Assembly: GCF_002210425.1 (NCBI RefSeq) | Contig: NZ_MWQK01000006.1 | Coordinates: forward strand, 62,001 to 126,000 | DNA length: 64,000 nucleotides | Direction of reading: 5' to 3' | Source: Fibrobacter sp. UWB2 | Lineage (GTDB): Bacteria > Fibrobacterota > Fibrobacteria > Fibrobacterales > Fibrobacteraceae | In this document: positions 9,009-19,400 of the stretch, piece after piece | Layout of the letters: each line of letters begins with the position of its first letter | Position numbering within the stretch: position 1 is the first letter of the stretch | Made by a program: the position numbers and the translations under genes | Notes under the pieces: generated by a model | The model's database searches: none | What the model was told of the DNA's origin: nothing | What the model saw: the letters and a program-made list of their open reading frames with translations, nothing else

Positions 9009-10294
9009 ATGACAGCTCCTTCTTCAGATTTTGAACCCGAATACTCTTTAACCCCTAGTGCGCGTTTGGCTAGAGATGCGTCCTGCGCAGGACTCTTGAC
9101 GCCATAGAGCTCGTATGCCACTTGGGCAACGCAGTTTTCGGTAATGGTTCCAGAACAGTCGAACTTAGGCTGGATGCCTTTCTTGTGGTATGAGTTGCCC
9201 TTGGGTGTCAAAAATTCGAAATTGGTGATGGTGGCCATCCCGCCGGCGTAGGTAAAATAGGTTGTCTGCCCAACGCCTTTGCCGTATGTCTTGACGCCTG
9301 CATGCGGAATATCGGTTGTCTCTGTGACCGCTGCGGTAAAGATTTCGGCGGCGCTTGCGGTGCCTCCGTTTGTCAGGATGATAAATTTGCCCGATTCCCC
9401 GATATCGCCCGCTTTTGCATCGGTATGCGATTGTACGTAGATTGATTCTCCGTTGTCGTTTATGGCGCGTTGGCGCATGGTGGACATTGTTCCCTTGCTT
9501 ACAAACAAATCGGCCATCTTGAGGCTTTGCATCACGAGCCCGCCGGGATTGTTTCTCAGGTCGAGAACGCGTACACGCTTGTCTGAGGTTGTTGAATCGA
9601 GGTAGCTTTTAAGTTCACCGAATGTCCCGAGCTTTCTGTTGGCGGTAGAGTCTTTAAAACCCTCGATAGAGACAAATATGATGCCCGGGTAGCCTTTTGC
9701 TGAATCTTCATATAGCGTATCGACAAAGACGGTCGGTGCGTAGACGGTTTCCTTTTCGAGCTTGAACAGGGTCGTATCGCCCTTGTAGGCGACGACTAGG
9801 TCTATGTTCTTGGTGTAACTTAAGACGGAATCGTAGGTGGCTTTGGCTTTTTCGCCCGTGAGGTCAATGTCGTTTACCTTGAGGATGTTTCCGTCTCTTG
9901 GAACTCCTGCTTGCCCTGCGGGGCTGATGGGGTAAACTCGGGCAATCTTGATGGGGTGCTCAAGAGTAAGATCGACGGTGTAGCGCATTCCGACGTCGCC
10001 ACCGATGATTTTGCTTGTATTGATGATCGTCGATCGCTCTTCGCTCTTGGCGGGAGGTGTATATGAAGTGTAGGGGTCCTTGAGGAAGGAATAAAGCTGT
10101 TGTTGTATGGAATCGGAATCTCCGTCTTTGGGCAAGTCGGAGAGTCTCTCTTCGTACAAGAATACTTTCTGCAGGAGCCAGTAGTTGAATGCGTACTCAG
10201 ATTCCGGTTCAGGTGTACTCTTGACCGGATGGATAAAGTCTGAGCATCCGAGCAGGCACAAAAGCGTCGCAGCTAGAATTATTCGGAGAGACAT
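8957..10294 (-). CDS. S41 family protease, lipoprotein, first member of a pair
   Basis: This 445-residue protein starts with a signal peptide and lipobox LLGC at residues 14-17. The order is a helical N-terminal region, a PDZ domain near residues 100-160 (ISPAGQAGVPRDGNILKVND) and the S41 catalytic domain with DLRNNPGGL, the nucleophile Ser in GGTASAAEI and the base Lys in KTYGKG. All catalytic residues seem present. Such proteases trim C termini of envelope proteins, but many cell-surface S41 lipoproteins of the Bacteroidota/Fibrobacterota have unknown targets. It forms an operon with the overlapping downstream S41 gene, and a third S41 protease is encoded at 38237-40015. Confidence 0.9.
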   Translation of the reverse strand: MSLRIILAATLLCLLGCSDFIHPVKSTPEPESEYAFNYWLLQKVFLYEERLSDLPKDGDSDSIQQQLYSFLKDPYTSYTPPAKSEERSTIINTSKIIGGDVGMRYTVDLTLEHPIKIARVYPISPAGQAGVPRDGNILKVNDIDLTGEKAKATYDSVLSYTKNIDLVVAYKGDTTLFKLEKETVYAPTVFVDTLYEDSAKGYPGIIFVSIEGFKDSTANRKLGTFGELKSYLDSTTSDKRVRVLDLRNNPGGLVMQSLKMADLFVSKGTMSTMRQRAINDNGESIYVQSHTDAKAGDIGESGKFIILTNGGTASAAEIFTAAVTETTDIPHAGVKTYGKGVGQTTYFTYAGGMATITNFEFLTPKGNSYHKKGIQPKFDCSGTITENCVAQVAYELYGVKSPAQDASLAKRALGVKEYSGSKSEEGAVIWADADFYLKAFEKSIH

Positions 10295-10341
10295 GACTTT
10301 ATCCTTTGAATGTTGGAATTGTGATAGCTCCTAAAAAGGAG

Positions 10342-10363
10342 ATTCCCGGTCTATGCCGGGAAT
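10342..10363. repeat. Hairpin ATTCCCGG-N6-CCGGGAAT
   Basis: A perfect 8-bp inverted repeat in the spacer between the leucine-rich-repeat gene and the S41 pair, both on the minus strand. It resembles the widespread dispersed element family that carries a CCCGG...CCGGGAATGACA core. There is no T-run, so it is a repeat rather than a typical terminator. Confidence 0.5.
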
Positions 10364-10372
10364 GACAATCTT

Positions 10373-10415
10373 CTAGTAACTAAGGACTAGTGACTAGTAA
10401 CTGCAGCGTAGCTGC
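10373..10415. repeat. Second copy of the post-stop hairpin plus AGTTACTAG module
   Basis: GCAGC-gta-GCTGC (10403-10415) reaches into the stop codon of the leucine-rich-repeat gene and, on the minus strand, is followed by AGTTACTAG, ACTAGT and TTAGTTACTAG words. Order and spacing match the element beside glmS at 3361-3410 although the hairpin bases differ. Confidence 0.6.
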
Positions 10416-11167
10416 TACTGGTCGATGCTCAGTCCCTTCTTGTCGAGGAGCACGCGCGGGATTCCACCTTCGAGCGGGTTTTCGATAACGGAGATGGTCT
10501 GGAGGCTTTCGCATTCGGCAAGGCTTTCTGGGAGGGTCGCAAGCTGGTTTGCGTCAAGCACGAGTTCGCGGAGGCTCTTCAGGTTGCTGAATTCCGACGG
10601 GATGGCGCCCAGGCGGTTACCGGAAATCATGAGGATTTCGAGGTTCTCGAGGTGCGAGAGCGTTGCCGGGATGGTCGTAAGTTCGTTGTTGTCGAGGTAG
10701 AGCTTCACGAGGCTCTTCATCTTGCCGATGGTCGGCGGAATTTCGGAGAGCATGTTGTCGTGGAGCGAGAGCTTGACCACCTTCTGCCAGTTGCCGACTT
10801 CGAGCGGCAGGTCCAGAAGCTGGTTTTTCGCGATGTTCACCGTCTGGAGGTTCACGAGCTTGCCCACGGATTCCGGAAGGTCCGAAAGGCTGTTATAACC
10901 GAGGTAAAGGTTTTCGAGCTTGGTGAGTTCGCCGATGGATTCCGGCAGTTCCATGAGGTCGTTTTCGCTCACGGAGAGGCTCTTCAGGTTCTTCAAAAGG
11001 CCGATGTCGTCAGGAATTTCGACGAGCAGGTTGCGGTCGAGGTTGAGTTCCTCAAGGGATTCAATTTCAAAAAGTTCCGGGGGCAGAAGACGCAGGCCTT
11101 TCTGGGAAAGGTCGAGAGTCTTTGCTTTTTCCTGTTTTGCTTTGGCGATAACGTCTAGTAAATTCAT
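10415..11167 (-). CDS. Cytoplasmic leucine-rich repeat protein
   Basis: Nearly all of this 250-residue protein is a run of about ten 23-residue leucine-rich repeats with the pattern LxxLxLxxNxLxxLPxxI, from LDLSQKGLRLLP near residue 18 to the last one near residue 225. The short N-terminal helix (MNLLDVIAKAKQEKAK) caps the solenoid. There is no signal peptide, membrane segment or enzymatic domain, so it is probably a cytoplasmic binding protein. The repeats are of the plant-like/SDS22-like IP-type common in bacterial stand-alone LRR proteins. AGGAG lies before the ATG at 11167. The partner is unknown and the neighbours give no hint. Confidence 0.85.
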   Translation of the reverse strand: MNLLDVIAKAKQEKAKTLDLSQKGLRLLPPELFEIESLEELNLDRNLLVEIPDDIGLLKNLKSLSVSENDLMELPESIGELTKLENLYLGYNSLSDLPESVGKLVNLQTVNIAKNQLLDLPLEVGNWQKVVKLSLHDNMLSEIPPTIGKMKSLVKLYLDNNELTTIPATLSHLENLEILMISGNRLGAIPSEFSNLKSLRELVLDANQLATLPESLAECESLQTISVIENPLEGGIPRVLLDKKGLSIDQ

Positions 11168-11367
11168 ATAAAGCTCCTAATGTTTAAATCATAGCTTTTT
11201 TGTCCGAAAAAACGTAAAGTCGATAAAAAAAAATGTAAAAAATGAGATTTTTACACATTTGTGCACCGAATTTTTACTAGATTATTAAAAAAAATTAAAT
11301 GTTTTATCTTTTTTGCACGCAAATATTATGATTTGAAACTATTTTTATGGTGCAAATTACGAATATT

Positions 11368-11394
11368 CCAATATATAATAATATTGTATATTGG
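11368..11394 (+). promoter_or_regulatory. Promoter with palindromic operator upstream of the AIPR gene
   Basis: A perfect -10 hexamer TATAAT lies at 11374-11379. It is framed by an inverted repeat CCAATATA (11368-11375) and TATATTGG (11387-11394) whose arm centres are 19 bp apart, about two helical turns. The predicted start of transcription is near 11386, about 35 bases before the AIPR start codon. No convincing -35 is seen. The layout suggests a repressor dimer covering the promoter. The rest of the 253-base AT-rich spacer (11168-11420) holds no gene that I can support. Confidence 0.55.
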
Positions 11395-11420
11395 TTTTCT
11401 GTGTAATTATTGAGGAAAAA

Positions 11421-13313
11421 ATGGAACTAACAAAATCGCAGGAACGCCGCTTAGCATTTGTCGCTAGCCTCTTGAGCTTGAACCCTAACGACCCGAACGA
11501 TAGAATTAAGGCACTCCGGCATCTGAACCTAGATGAAAATGGATGCTTCCACGGCTTCCAGTATTCACAGGGCTTTATGGAATTCTTCATCTTCCTGGAC
11601 GAAGATACTCCGCTTGAAAAGGTCGTGGCTCACCTGAACGCCGATCTGAAGCAACTCCAGATTGCCGTGTTCCGTACTAGCGATCCGACAAATCCGTTCT
11701 TCCTCTCGCTTCGCGAAGAAGCTGACCCGTGGGCAGTCAACAAGATTTCTGACGATGAAACCGAAGAAGATGTCGATGCCCCGGCAAGCCGTCCGTACAT
11801 GGAAACGCTCGAAATCACCGTGCTCCGCACTCGCGCAAGCCGCGACATCACGGACTCCGAACTCGAACGTACCCTCAAGGACATGCGCAGAAAGCTCACG
11901 CTCTGGAAGGCTGACGTCAAGGCAAAGCTCGAAATCATTGCCGAACATGACGACCTCACCCGCGACTTCCGCAGCGCAGACGACAAGCTTGAAATCGAGA
12001 TGGACTCCGAACCGCTCCACCTCACATCTGATCACGGCGAGCTCTTCCTCGGCTTCTGCCCGATCCGCACGATTTTTGACTACCACGTTGCCCTTGGTAA
12101 GCGCCTCAAGACCAAGCACAACATGGCTATCGTCAGTTCCAACATTCGTACTTACCTCGGTAACCTCACTCATACGAACGCCGCTCTTATCGATGCCTTC
12201 CAGACCATGGAAAGGAATGACGACAAGAACGTGAACGTCGATGACTTCCCGTTCCTCCACAACGGTATGACCCTCACGGGTGATGACCTGCGCCTCAAGG
12301 AACGCGATGGCAAGAAGGTCCTCTTCATTGAACGCCCGAAGATCATCAACGGTGCTCAGTCCCTTTTCACGTACGAACAGTATGCCAAGAAGAGCAAGCA
12401 CCCGGTGAACCCGCAGGTGCTCGTGAAGGTCGTTGTGCCGTACCAGGGCGCCGACAACTTCTTGAACCAGGTGACCATGGCTAACAACCGCCAGAACCCG
12501 GTGTTCAGCTACCATCTGCGTGCCGCTGACGACTTGCAGTTCTTCATTTGGCAGCGTTACCAGGAAGAAGGCTTTACCTACGTCTATAAGGACGGTGTCC
12601 GCCTCAAGGCCCGTACCCGTAAGCTCGAAGTCCGCATGCGCCCGGAACTTGCAAAGACCCTCTTCATGATGGATGGCAAGCTCAGCGAATGCCGCTCCAG
12701 CGACTGCATTTTCGATAAGGAAACGCTCTACCAGCGCTGCTTCGGTGCGTTTGTGCGCGTTGCCCCTGAAAAGGAAAAGGATTTTGTCCGTAAAACCATC
12801 GCCTTCACGAAGGCATGGCAGCTCCTTAGCCGTCTCCCGATCAAGATCCGCAAGGTTACTCCGGGTAAGGGCGTGTCTATCGAAGCTAACGACGATAACC
12901 CGCTGACCCGCATCACGTGGAATGGCCGCCTCGAAGATAAGTTCATCTTCCGCAGTGCCGTGAAGGACCTCGTGGTCGCTCTCGCTCTCCGTCACTGGCT
13001 CATCTACGGCAATCCGATCCAGGACTTCGAATGGCTCGTCGAAAACGAACTCAATTTCAATGATTCCATCCTCAAGTACGCCTCCCGCATCTACACGGAT
13101 GACTTGAAGAACATCTTGATTTCTGAATTCAAGGACAACACGAACTACTACGATACCATCACGACGATCGACAAGGATTCTGGTGAATCTGTGGAACGTC
13201 GCTTGTGGAAGGGCTTCTCCAACACGGCTACTTACGACAAGATGATTGAACTCTTGTGCAAGAAGAATCCGGCTTGGGAAAAGTGCCGCGGTGGCATTGA
13301 AGTATTCCTCTAG
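11421..13313 (+). CDS. AIPR family protein (abortive infection phage resistance-like)
   Basis: This 630-residue protein shows the AIPR core between residues about 215 and 380: a segment resembling the family motif for the first strand/helix (NIRTYLGN), then FLHNGMTLTGD, IERPKIINGAQSLFTYEQ and MANNRQNPV, in the expected order and spacing. The family was named after a lactococcal phage abortive infection protein; its biochemistry is poorly known, though DNA or nucleotide targeting has been proposed. Here it stands alone, without restriction, methylase or toxin partners. Codon use matches well-expressed host genes, arguing against recent transfer. ATG 11421 is preceded by GAGG; the ten-codon upstream extension is unlikely. 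A strong terminator follows. Confidence 0.78.
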   Translation: MELTKSQERRLAFVASLLSLNPNDPNDRIKALRHLNLDENGCFHGFQYSQGFMEFFIFLDEDTPLEKVVAHLNADLKQLQIAVFRTSDPTNPFFLSLREEADPWAVNKISDDETEEDVDAPASRPYMETLEITVLRTRASRDITDSELERTLKDMRRKLTLWKADVKAKLEIIAEHDDLTRDFRSADDKLEIEMDSEPLHLTSDHGELFLGFCPIRTIFDYHVALGKRLKTKHNMAIVSSNIRTYLGNLTHTNAALIDAFQTMERNDDKNVNVDDFPFLHNGMTLTGDDLRLKERDGKKVLFIERPKIINGAQSLFTYEQYAKKSKHPVNPQVLVKVVVPYQGADNFLNQVTMANNRQNPVFSYHLRAADDLQFFIWQRYQEEGFTYVYKDGVRLKARTRKLEVRMRPELAKTLFMMDGKLSECRSSDCIFDKETLYQRCFGAFVRVAPEKEKDFVRKTIAFTKAWQLLSRLPIKIRKVTPGKGVSIEANDDNPLTRITWNGRLEDKFIFRSAVKDLVVALALRHWLIYGNPIQDFEWLVENELNFNDSILKYASRIYTDDLKNILISEFKDNTNYYDTITTIDKDSGESVERRLWKGFSNTATYDKMIELLCKKNPAWEKCRGGIEVFL

Positions 13314-13348
13314 TTTATCCTTTAATTAGGGCCTAGAATCCGATTTTG

Positions 13349-13384
13349 AAGCGTCCTCATAAAATGGGGACGTTTCTTTTTTTC
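13349..13384 (+). terminator. Terminator of the AIPR gene
   Basis: A 12-bp stem (with two G-T pairs), an AAA loop and eight T residues. It lies 35 bases after the AIPR stop. It also contains the in-frame TTG 13346/ATG 13364 region that might otherwise be taken as the sprA start. Confidence 0.88.
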
Positions 13385-13435
13385 TATGTTATCGGTGGTA
13401 ATTTTGAACGTCCCGTTTTTGTATTTTGTACACCG

Positions 13436-16400
13436 TTGCGTTTTAGAAAGTTTTTAAAATCTGCCCTCTGGGGTTTTGCTGCAAGCAGCATTGTGGCTGT
13501 GGGTTCCGTCTGGTCTCAAGATGGAACGCTTAGCTCGTATGAATCTCTTTTTGACGATGAACTTTTCCAGGATGTGCCCGCTCCAAAGTCGACTGCCTCT
13601 GTAGCGTCGTCTTCGAGTGCAACACCAGCTTCAAGTGCCGCGCCGTCCAAGCAGGAGTCTCAACCGTCTGTGGCGGTTTCGTCTGCTGCGGTCCCATCAT
13701 CTAGCGCTATGGCGCCGAAATCGTCGGCCGTTGCCTCAAGTGCATCAAAGCCTGCGTCGAGTGCGGTTGCTCCGGCATCCTCCTCTGCTGTCCCGGTTTC
13801 TTCTGCAACCGCTTCGAGTGCTGTTTCTAGCGCTACGGCCCCGGCTTCGTCTGCCGTAAGGCCTGCATCGAGTGCAGTAATCTCGTCGTCGAGCTCTGCT
13901 CGTTCTTCGTCATCGCGCGTTGTTGCCGCTGCTGAACCTACAGCGGAAAACGTTTCGGACGAATGGAACCCGGCAATCAAGTATATCCCGGTACCTAAGT
14001 CGACATCTCCGCTCGACGGCTTGCTGCCGTTTGGTGGTGTGGGGGCTCGCCCGGGACTCATGAATACTTCGAAGGGCCAGATTTTTTCACATGATATCGA
14101 TGTTGCGACCCGTGAAATTGACGTGACCGAGAAGCGTGTGAACTCTGTTTCCCGCACGGATACAACGGTACTTTGGACATCGCATTATCCTGAACTGGCA
14201 GATTACGTTTCGGACATGTACGATGTGGGCCGTAAGCGCTTGTGGCTTAACGGGCTTGTGGGCCAGAGCGATGGTGGTTACGAAGCGCCTGAGACCGGCT
14301 CCGTATTCGATATTACGATTCCGGTGAACATGCCTGCGTGGATGAAGGACTTTGGTTTCAACAAGCCGAAGCTCATGCTCAAAGGTTCGATGGACGTGCG
14401 CTTCAAGGGCTATGGCGAAAAGGACGATGCCGAGGGTAGCACCAAGACGAGCCTCTGGCCGTCTCCGTCCTTGGACTACAACCCGAGCTTCATGGTCGAA
14501 GGTAAGATTGGTCCGTACATTACTGTCGAAATTAAGAATGTGGATGAAGGTCTCGGTTCGCAGAACGAAGTTCGCGTCGTTTACGAGGAATCGTTCAAGG
14601 GCGAATTCGAAGACTACATCTTGCAACGCGTCGAAGCAGGTACGACAAATTTGTCTTTGGCCGGTACTGAATTTACGGGTTATTCAGAAAATCACCAGGG
14701 ACTTTTCGGTATCAAGGCGGAATGGAAGCTTGGCGACTGGAGACTTACGACGATTGCCTCTCAGGATGGCGGCCAGCAAGAGGAATATTCCCTTAAGGCA
14801 AGCGAATCGACAACGGAATTCCAGGTGACAGACAAGCAGTTTGTTGCTTACCGCTATTACTTCTTGAACCACGATGCTAGGAACGCTTATGTCGAAGAGG
14901 CTATCAAGGGCCGTTCGACTTCGAACTACAAGGTTGCTGATCTTAAGCTCTATAAGCGCAGCGCCTTGAATACGTCTGATGACGTTATCAAGGATGTCAC
15001 TGTAGTCTATACGACTCAGCAGGGAAAGGAAATCAGGAAGGTCGTGAACCGCATGGTGGAAATCCCGCGTTCCGATTATAAGTATGATTCCAAGACGGGT
15101 ATCTTAAAGATTAATGGCGTCAACCGTAATACGCTTATTGCGGCAAACTACAGTAATGACAAGCGAAAAGGGACGGACTTGCGCAATGGTGGCGAAGCCG
15201 TCCTTATCCAGTGGGACGCTACATTGAGTGAACTTACCGACATCGACAAGTTGATGTTGCGTAATGTCTATTCTATCGGTATTTCGGATGCGAGTGCGAA
15301 CAACTTTGTGCTTCGCATGAAAAACAAGGCCGGTGTTGCCGGGAATTATCTGAAAATGCTTGGCCTTGCGGATGAATCGAACGGAACTCCGCTGGTCAAT
15401 GACGCTACGATATTCAAGAAGGATTCCTTGGGTAGCTACACGGGCGAAATGTGGTTGCCCTGTAAGCCGTTTACCGATTCTATTTATAGCGGGCGTTCAA
15501 ACGCACTGGAATTGGCGAAGCAGAACTGCTTGGAACCGTTGCGCAACTTGGATTCTAGCGCCACGATGCAACAGCTCTATAACTTGCCGGTTTACAACCT
15601 GAGCCGTTACACAAGCCAGTTCTATTTTGAATCTGTCGGTAAGCGCCGTAATTCCATGATTAGCGTGCGTGACCCGAATTCGAGCTACTCCGTCAATAGC
15701 GGTAGCTGTATGGATATTTCTCCGGGGTCCGAAAAGGTGACTGCCGGTTCTACAACGCTTATCCGTGGTACGGACTACGAAGTCAACTATGAACTTGGAC
15801 AGATCGAACTTTTGAGTGAACGCGCTCTTGACCCGAACAAGGAAATCAAGGTCAAGTTTGAATGCGAACCCATGTTCGAAATTGATAACAAATTGCTTTT
15901 GGGCGCTCGCGCTGAACTGCCTCTTGACTTGTACGGCTTTGGTGCAGGTTCTGTCTTCGGTGTGACCGCCCTTTACAAGAGCCAGAGCACGACGGCCGAA
16001 GTCCCGACTCTTGGAAACGAACCGTATTCTAGCTTCCTGTGGGGCTTTAACCTCCGCTTGCAGGATTCTGTACAGGCCCTCACGGACTTGGTGAATGCCA
16101 TCCCGGGTATCCAGACTACGGCATCCTCGAATTGGCGAGTCGAAGCTGAATTTGCCGGTAGCCGTCATAACGCCAACACGAGCAGCACTCAGACCGCTCT
16201 TGTCGAAGACTTTGAATCGACCTCGACAGGCCTTGTCTATCCGCTGTCCAGGCTTTCTTGGTATCAGGCTTCTCCTCCGGGCGGTATCGATTCGCTCCCG
16301 TTCAGATCGACCTATAATGAGAATTTGGACTATCGCCATCAGGGTGAATTTATTTGGCATAGCAACAACACGGAACTCTACAAGTACATTTACGATAACG

Positions 16401-19400
16401 TAGGCAATTCCGATGTCGATAACCAGCACTTGACTGTGCTCAAGATGACGCTCCGTCCGAACGATAACCTCTCCGGTAATTCTTGGGGTGGTATCATGCG
16501 TGCGAACAGCTCCTACTATCAGGACTTGAGCGAAATGAAGTACCTTGAGATTGTCGCTCGCGGTAATTCTGGTTCAATCTTTATCGACTTGGGTCTTGTC
16601 AGTGAAGATATTTCGATTAATGGCCATAAGCCGAATGGTATATACAATGGTGAAAACCAACTTGGCATGACGACGGCTCGGCATGACCGCGGCCTTGACG
16701 AAGTGACCGGCACAGAAGAAACCCGTGTGGTGTGGAACTGCCGTTATGCGGAGTGCAGGGCAGATACGTTGAGATTTGGAACGGTGGATCCGTCGACTAG
16801 GGATATTGCAGGCGATGACTTCAAGGATCTCGATGAAGAAAGCGACCCGCCCAGGGCCATCAACGGTACTGAAAACAACTTGGGTGAACGTGCCTACGAT
16901 ACCGAAGATATCAATAAGAACGGCGCCTTTGATACGGATATCAGCTTTGTCCGTTACCGCATCGACCTTTCGAGCACGGATAAGGCAGAATTTGAAGAAT
17001 TGAAGAATGGCTGGCGCAGATGGCGAATCCCGCTGAACCAGTACGATACGATTGTTTCTTCGACGGGTAGCAGCTATAAGGAAATCCTTGCGGAATCCCA
17101 ATATACCCGTATGTGGCTTGGCCGCCTTGGTCCGGGTGTTTCCGAAGCGAAGGTCCAAGTGGTAAGTCTTGGCGTTTTGGGAAATGCCTGGGAAGAAACG
17201 ACGGTTGCAAGCCTTTATCGCACATCGACTAATGAAAATTCGCAGATTGTCGAAGTGAACGGTGTTGAAAGCCGCGTCACGGAATCGGTCTCGATGATGG
17301 ATACGACCTACATCAAGGTCTCTACCATCAATAACCGCGAAAATGCAAAACAGTATTACAAGTCGCCCAATACGGTCACGGAACGCGATGCCGATTCGAA
17401 TGCTCCGCTCAAGGAAACGGCCCTCGTTTTGGAATACCATGACATGAGCCCAGGGCAGGAAGTGGGCGTGACTCGACTGTTTGAAACGGATACCAAGAAC
17501 TTCTCGGCGTACAAGTCGCTGAAGATGGAAATTCATTACGAAAATGGTGGAGAATCGAAGACCGATAAGCCGCCTGTCCGTTTTGCCTTGCAGTTCGGTG
17601 AAGGTTCTATTGACGGTTCCCGCGATTATTACGAATGGAGCTTCCGCCCGAAGGACTTGGACATGTCGGTCTGCACTCCTGACCGCGTGCAGGATTGCCA
17701 TGAACAGAACTGGATTGACAACGCCTTCGCGATGGACCTCTCTGATTTCTCGGACCTCAAGCGCGGTCGCCATCCGCCGTATTTGGAACCTGTCGTAAAG
17801 AACCTTGGTGGTGAACGTGAAGAAAGGATTCGCTTGGTCGGTAATCCTTCGATTACGAAGGTGGACTGGATCCGCTTTGTGATTATTGCAGATTCCTCGG
17901 CTTCGCGTAATGACCTCAAGGGTACATTCTGGGTAAACGACCTTCGCCTTTCTGACATGGAAACGGAATGGGGCTATGCGGCACGTGTGAATGGCCAGGT
18001 AAACTTCGCAGACTTCATCTCGCTTTCTGGTGCCGTGCGTTACCAGGACGGCGATTTTGCAACGCTCTCCAATTCGGGCCGCTCTCCGAAACCGGACCTT
18101 GCAACGGCAGCCTCCCAGCTCGATGTGTCGGCGGACATTTCTGTGGCGCTCAACAAGTTCTTGAACGATTCGCTTGGATACCACATTCCGATGGCGTTTA
18201 GCTATCACAGCACGACAAAGCGCCCGTACATGAAGCCGACGGATGACATGAGGCTTAAGAAGAGTAGCTTTGTGGATTTGACGGGCGATATGTTCCAGGG
18301 CGACCTTGCCGTTGAATCGGATGACGAAGAAAACCGCTTGAGGGACAATGCCGAATCTAAGGGCTATGAATCCTACGTGCAGGACTTGGGCTTCAGCGTC
18401 AGCTACCACAAGGACTACAAGGCTAGCGAAACCAAGCTCGGTGAATTCCTGTCGCAGACATTCCTCGAACGTCCGGCACTCAGCTATTCTTACCACCAGT
18501 CCGAAGGCCGTGCAACGACATCGGCAGACTCTACATATTCTTACCACACCTTGTTTGAATACAAGTTGGGTACGTTTAGCATGTTCAAGTTTAAGCCGTT
18601 CGAAGGCCTTGCCAAGTATTCTTGGCTCAAGGAACTTTCGAAGACGGAATTTGAACCTTGGCCGCAGACATTTGACTTGACTTTGTTTGACTTTAGCTAC
18701 GTGCGCTATGTGAACCAGACTCGCGATCCGGACTTTGTGGAACCGCAAGTCGATAAGGTCGTGACCTATACCGCAGAACTCAACCATAAGTTGAATATGC
18801 GCTGGAACATCTTCTCGTTCCTTTCGACGAACTACTCCATCAACATCAGACGTGATATGTTTGGTGGTGGCGACCGTGAAGCATTTACGAAGGAAAACTT
18901 CTTTAGCTTTGATGAAGGTGGCCTCTTTGCTAGTGGCTATATCTTTGACCATGACCATTCCGACAGAAAGATTTATGTGTCTCGCGACAGTCTTGTGATT
19001 ATCCCGGTGGATACGATTGCAAAGACGGATGCGAGCGGCAAGCAGTTGCCGATTGACATGCAAAATCCGGATTCCTACGAAATCCGCTACGATACGACGG
19101 CGTTCTACAAGGTCGATAGCGTTGGACATCGCCAGTATGGCCGTGCCTATGGTATTCTCCGTAACGAACGTTCCAGAAACCAGCAGTTCAGGATAAACTT
19201 CAATCCCAAGCTGATTCCGTTCATCCCGTTCAATATGCAGTTCTCCTCTGACTTTAATCAGCAGAAGAGCATTCCGGATGATTTCAGTTTCGATGATCCG
19301 TCTAGTGTCGAAAAGAACTACTGGACGATTTCGCAGACGAACCGTTTTGAATTTACTCCGACCCTCAAGGTTATTGAATTGGCGAACTTGTTCGGGAAGG

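Noticed and set aside
13346-13435. Upstream start of sprA at TTG 13346 or ATG 13364
   Set aside because: Both lie inside the stem of the terminator of the previous gene, and the signal-like segment begins later.
16574-19129. 851-codon open frame antisense to sprA
   Set aside because: Same codon-bias effect. The sequence has His/Arg/Val-rich composition of a reversed coding strand and no recognisable domain.
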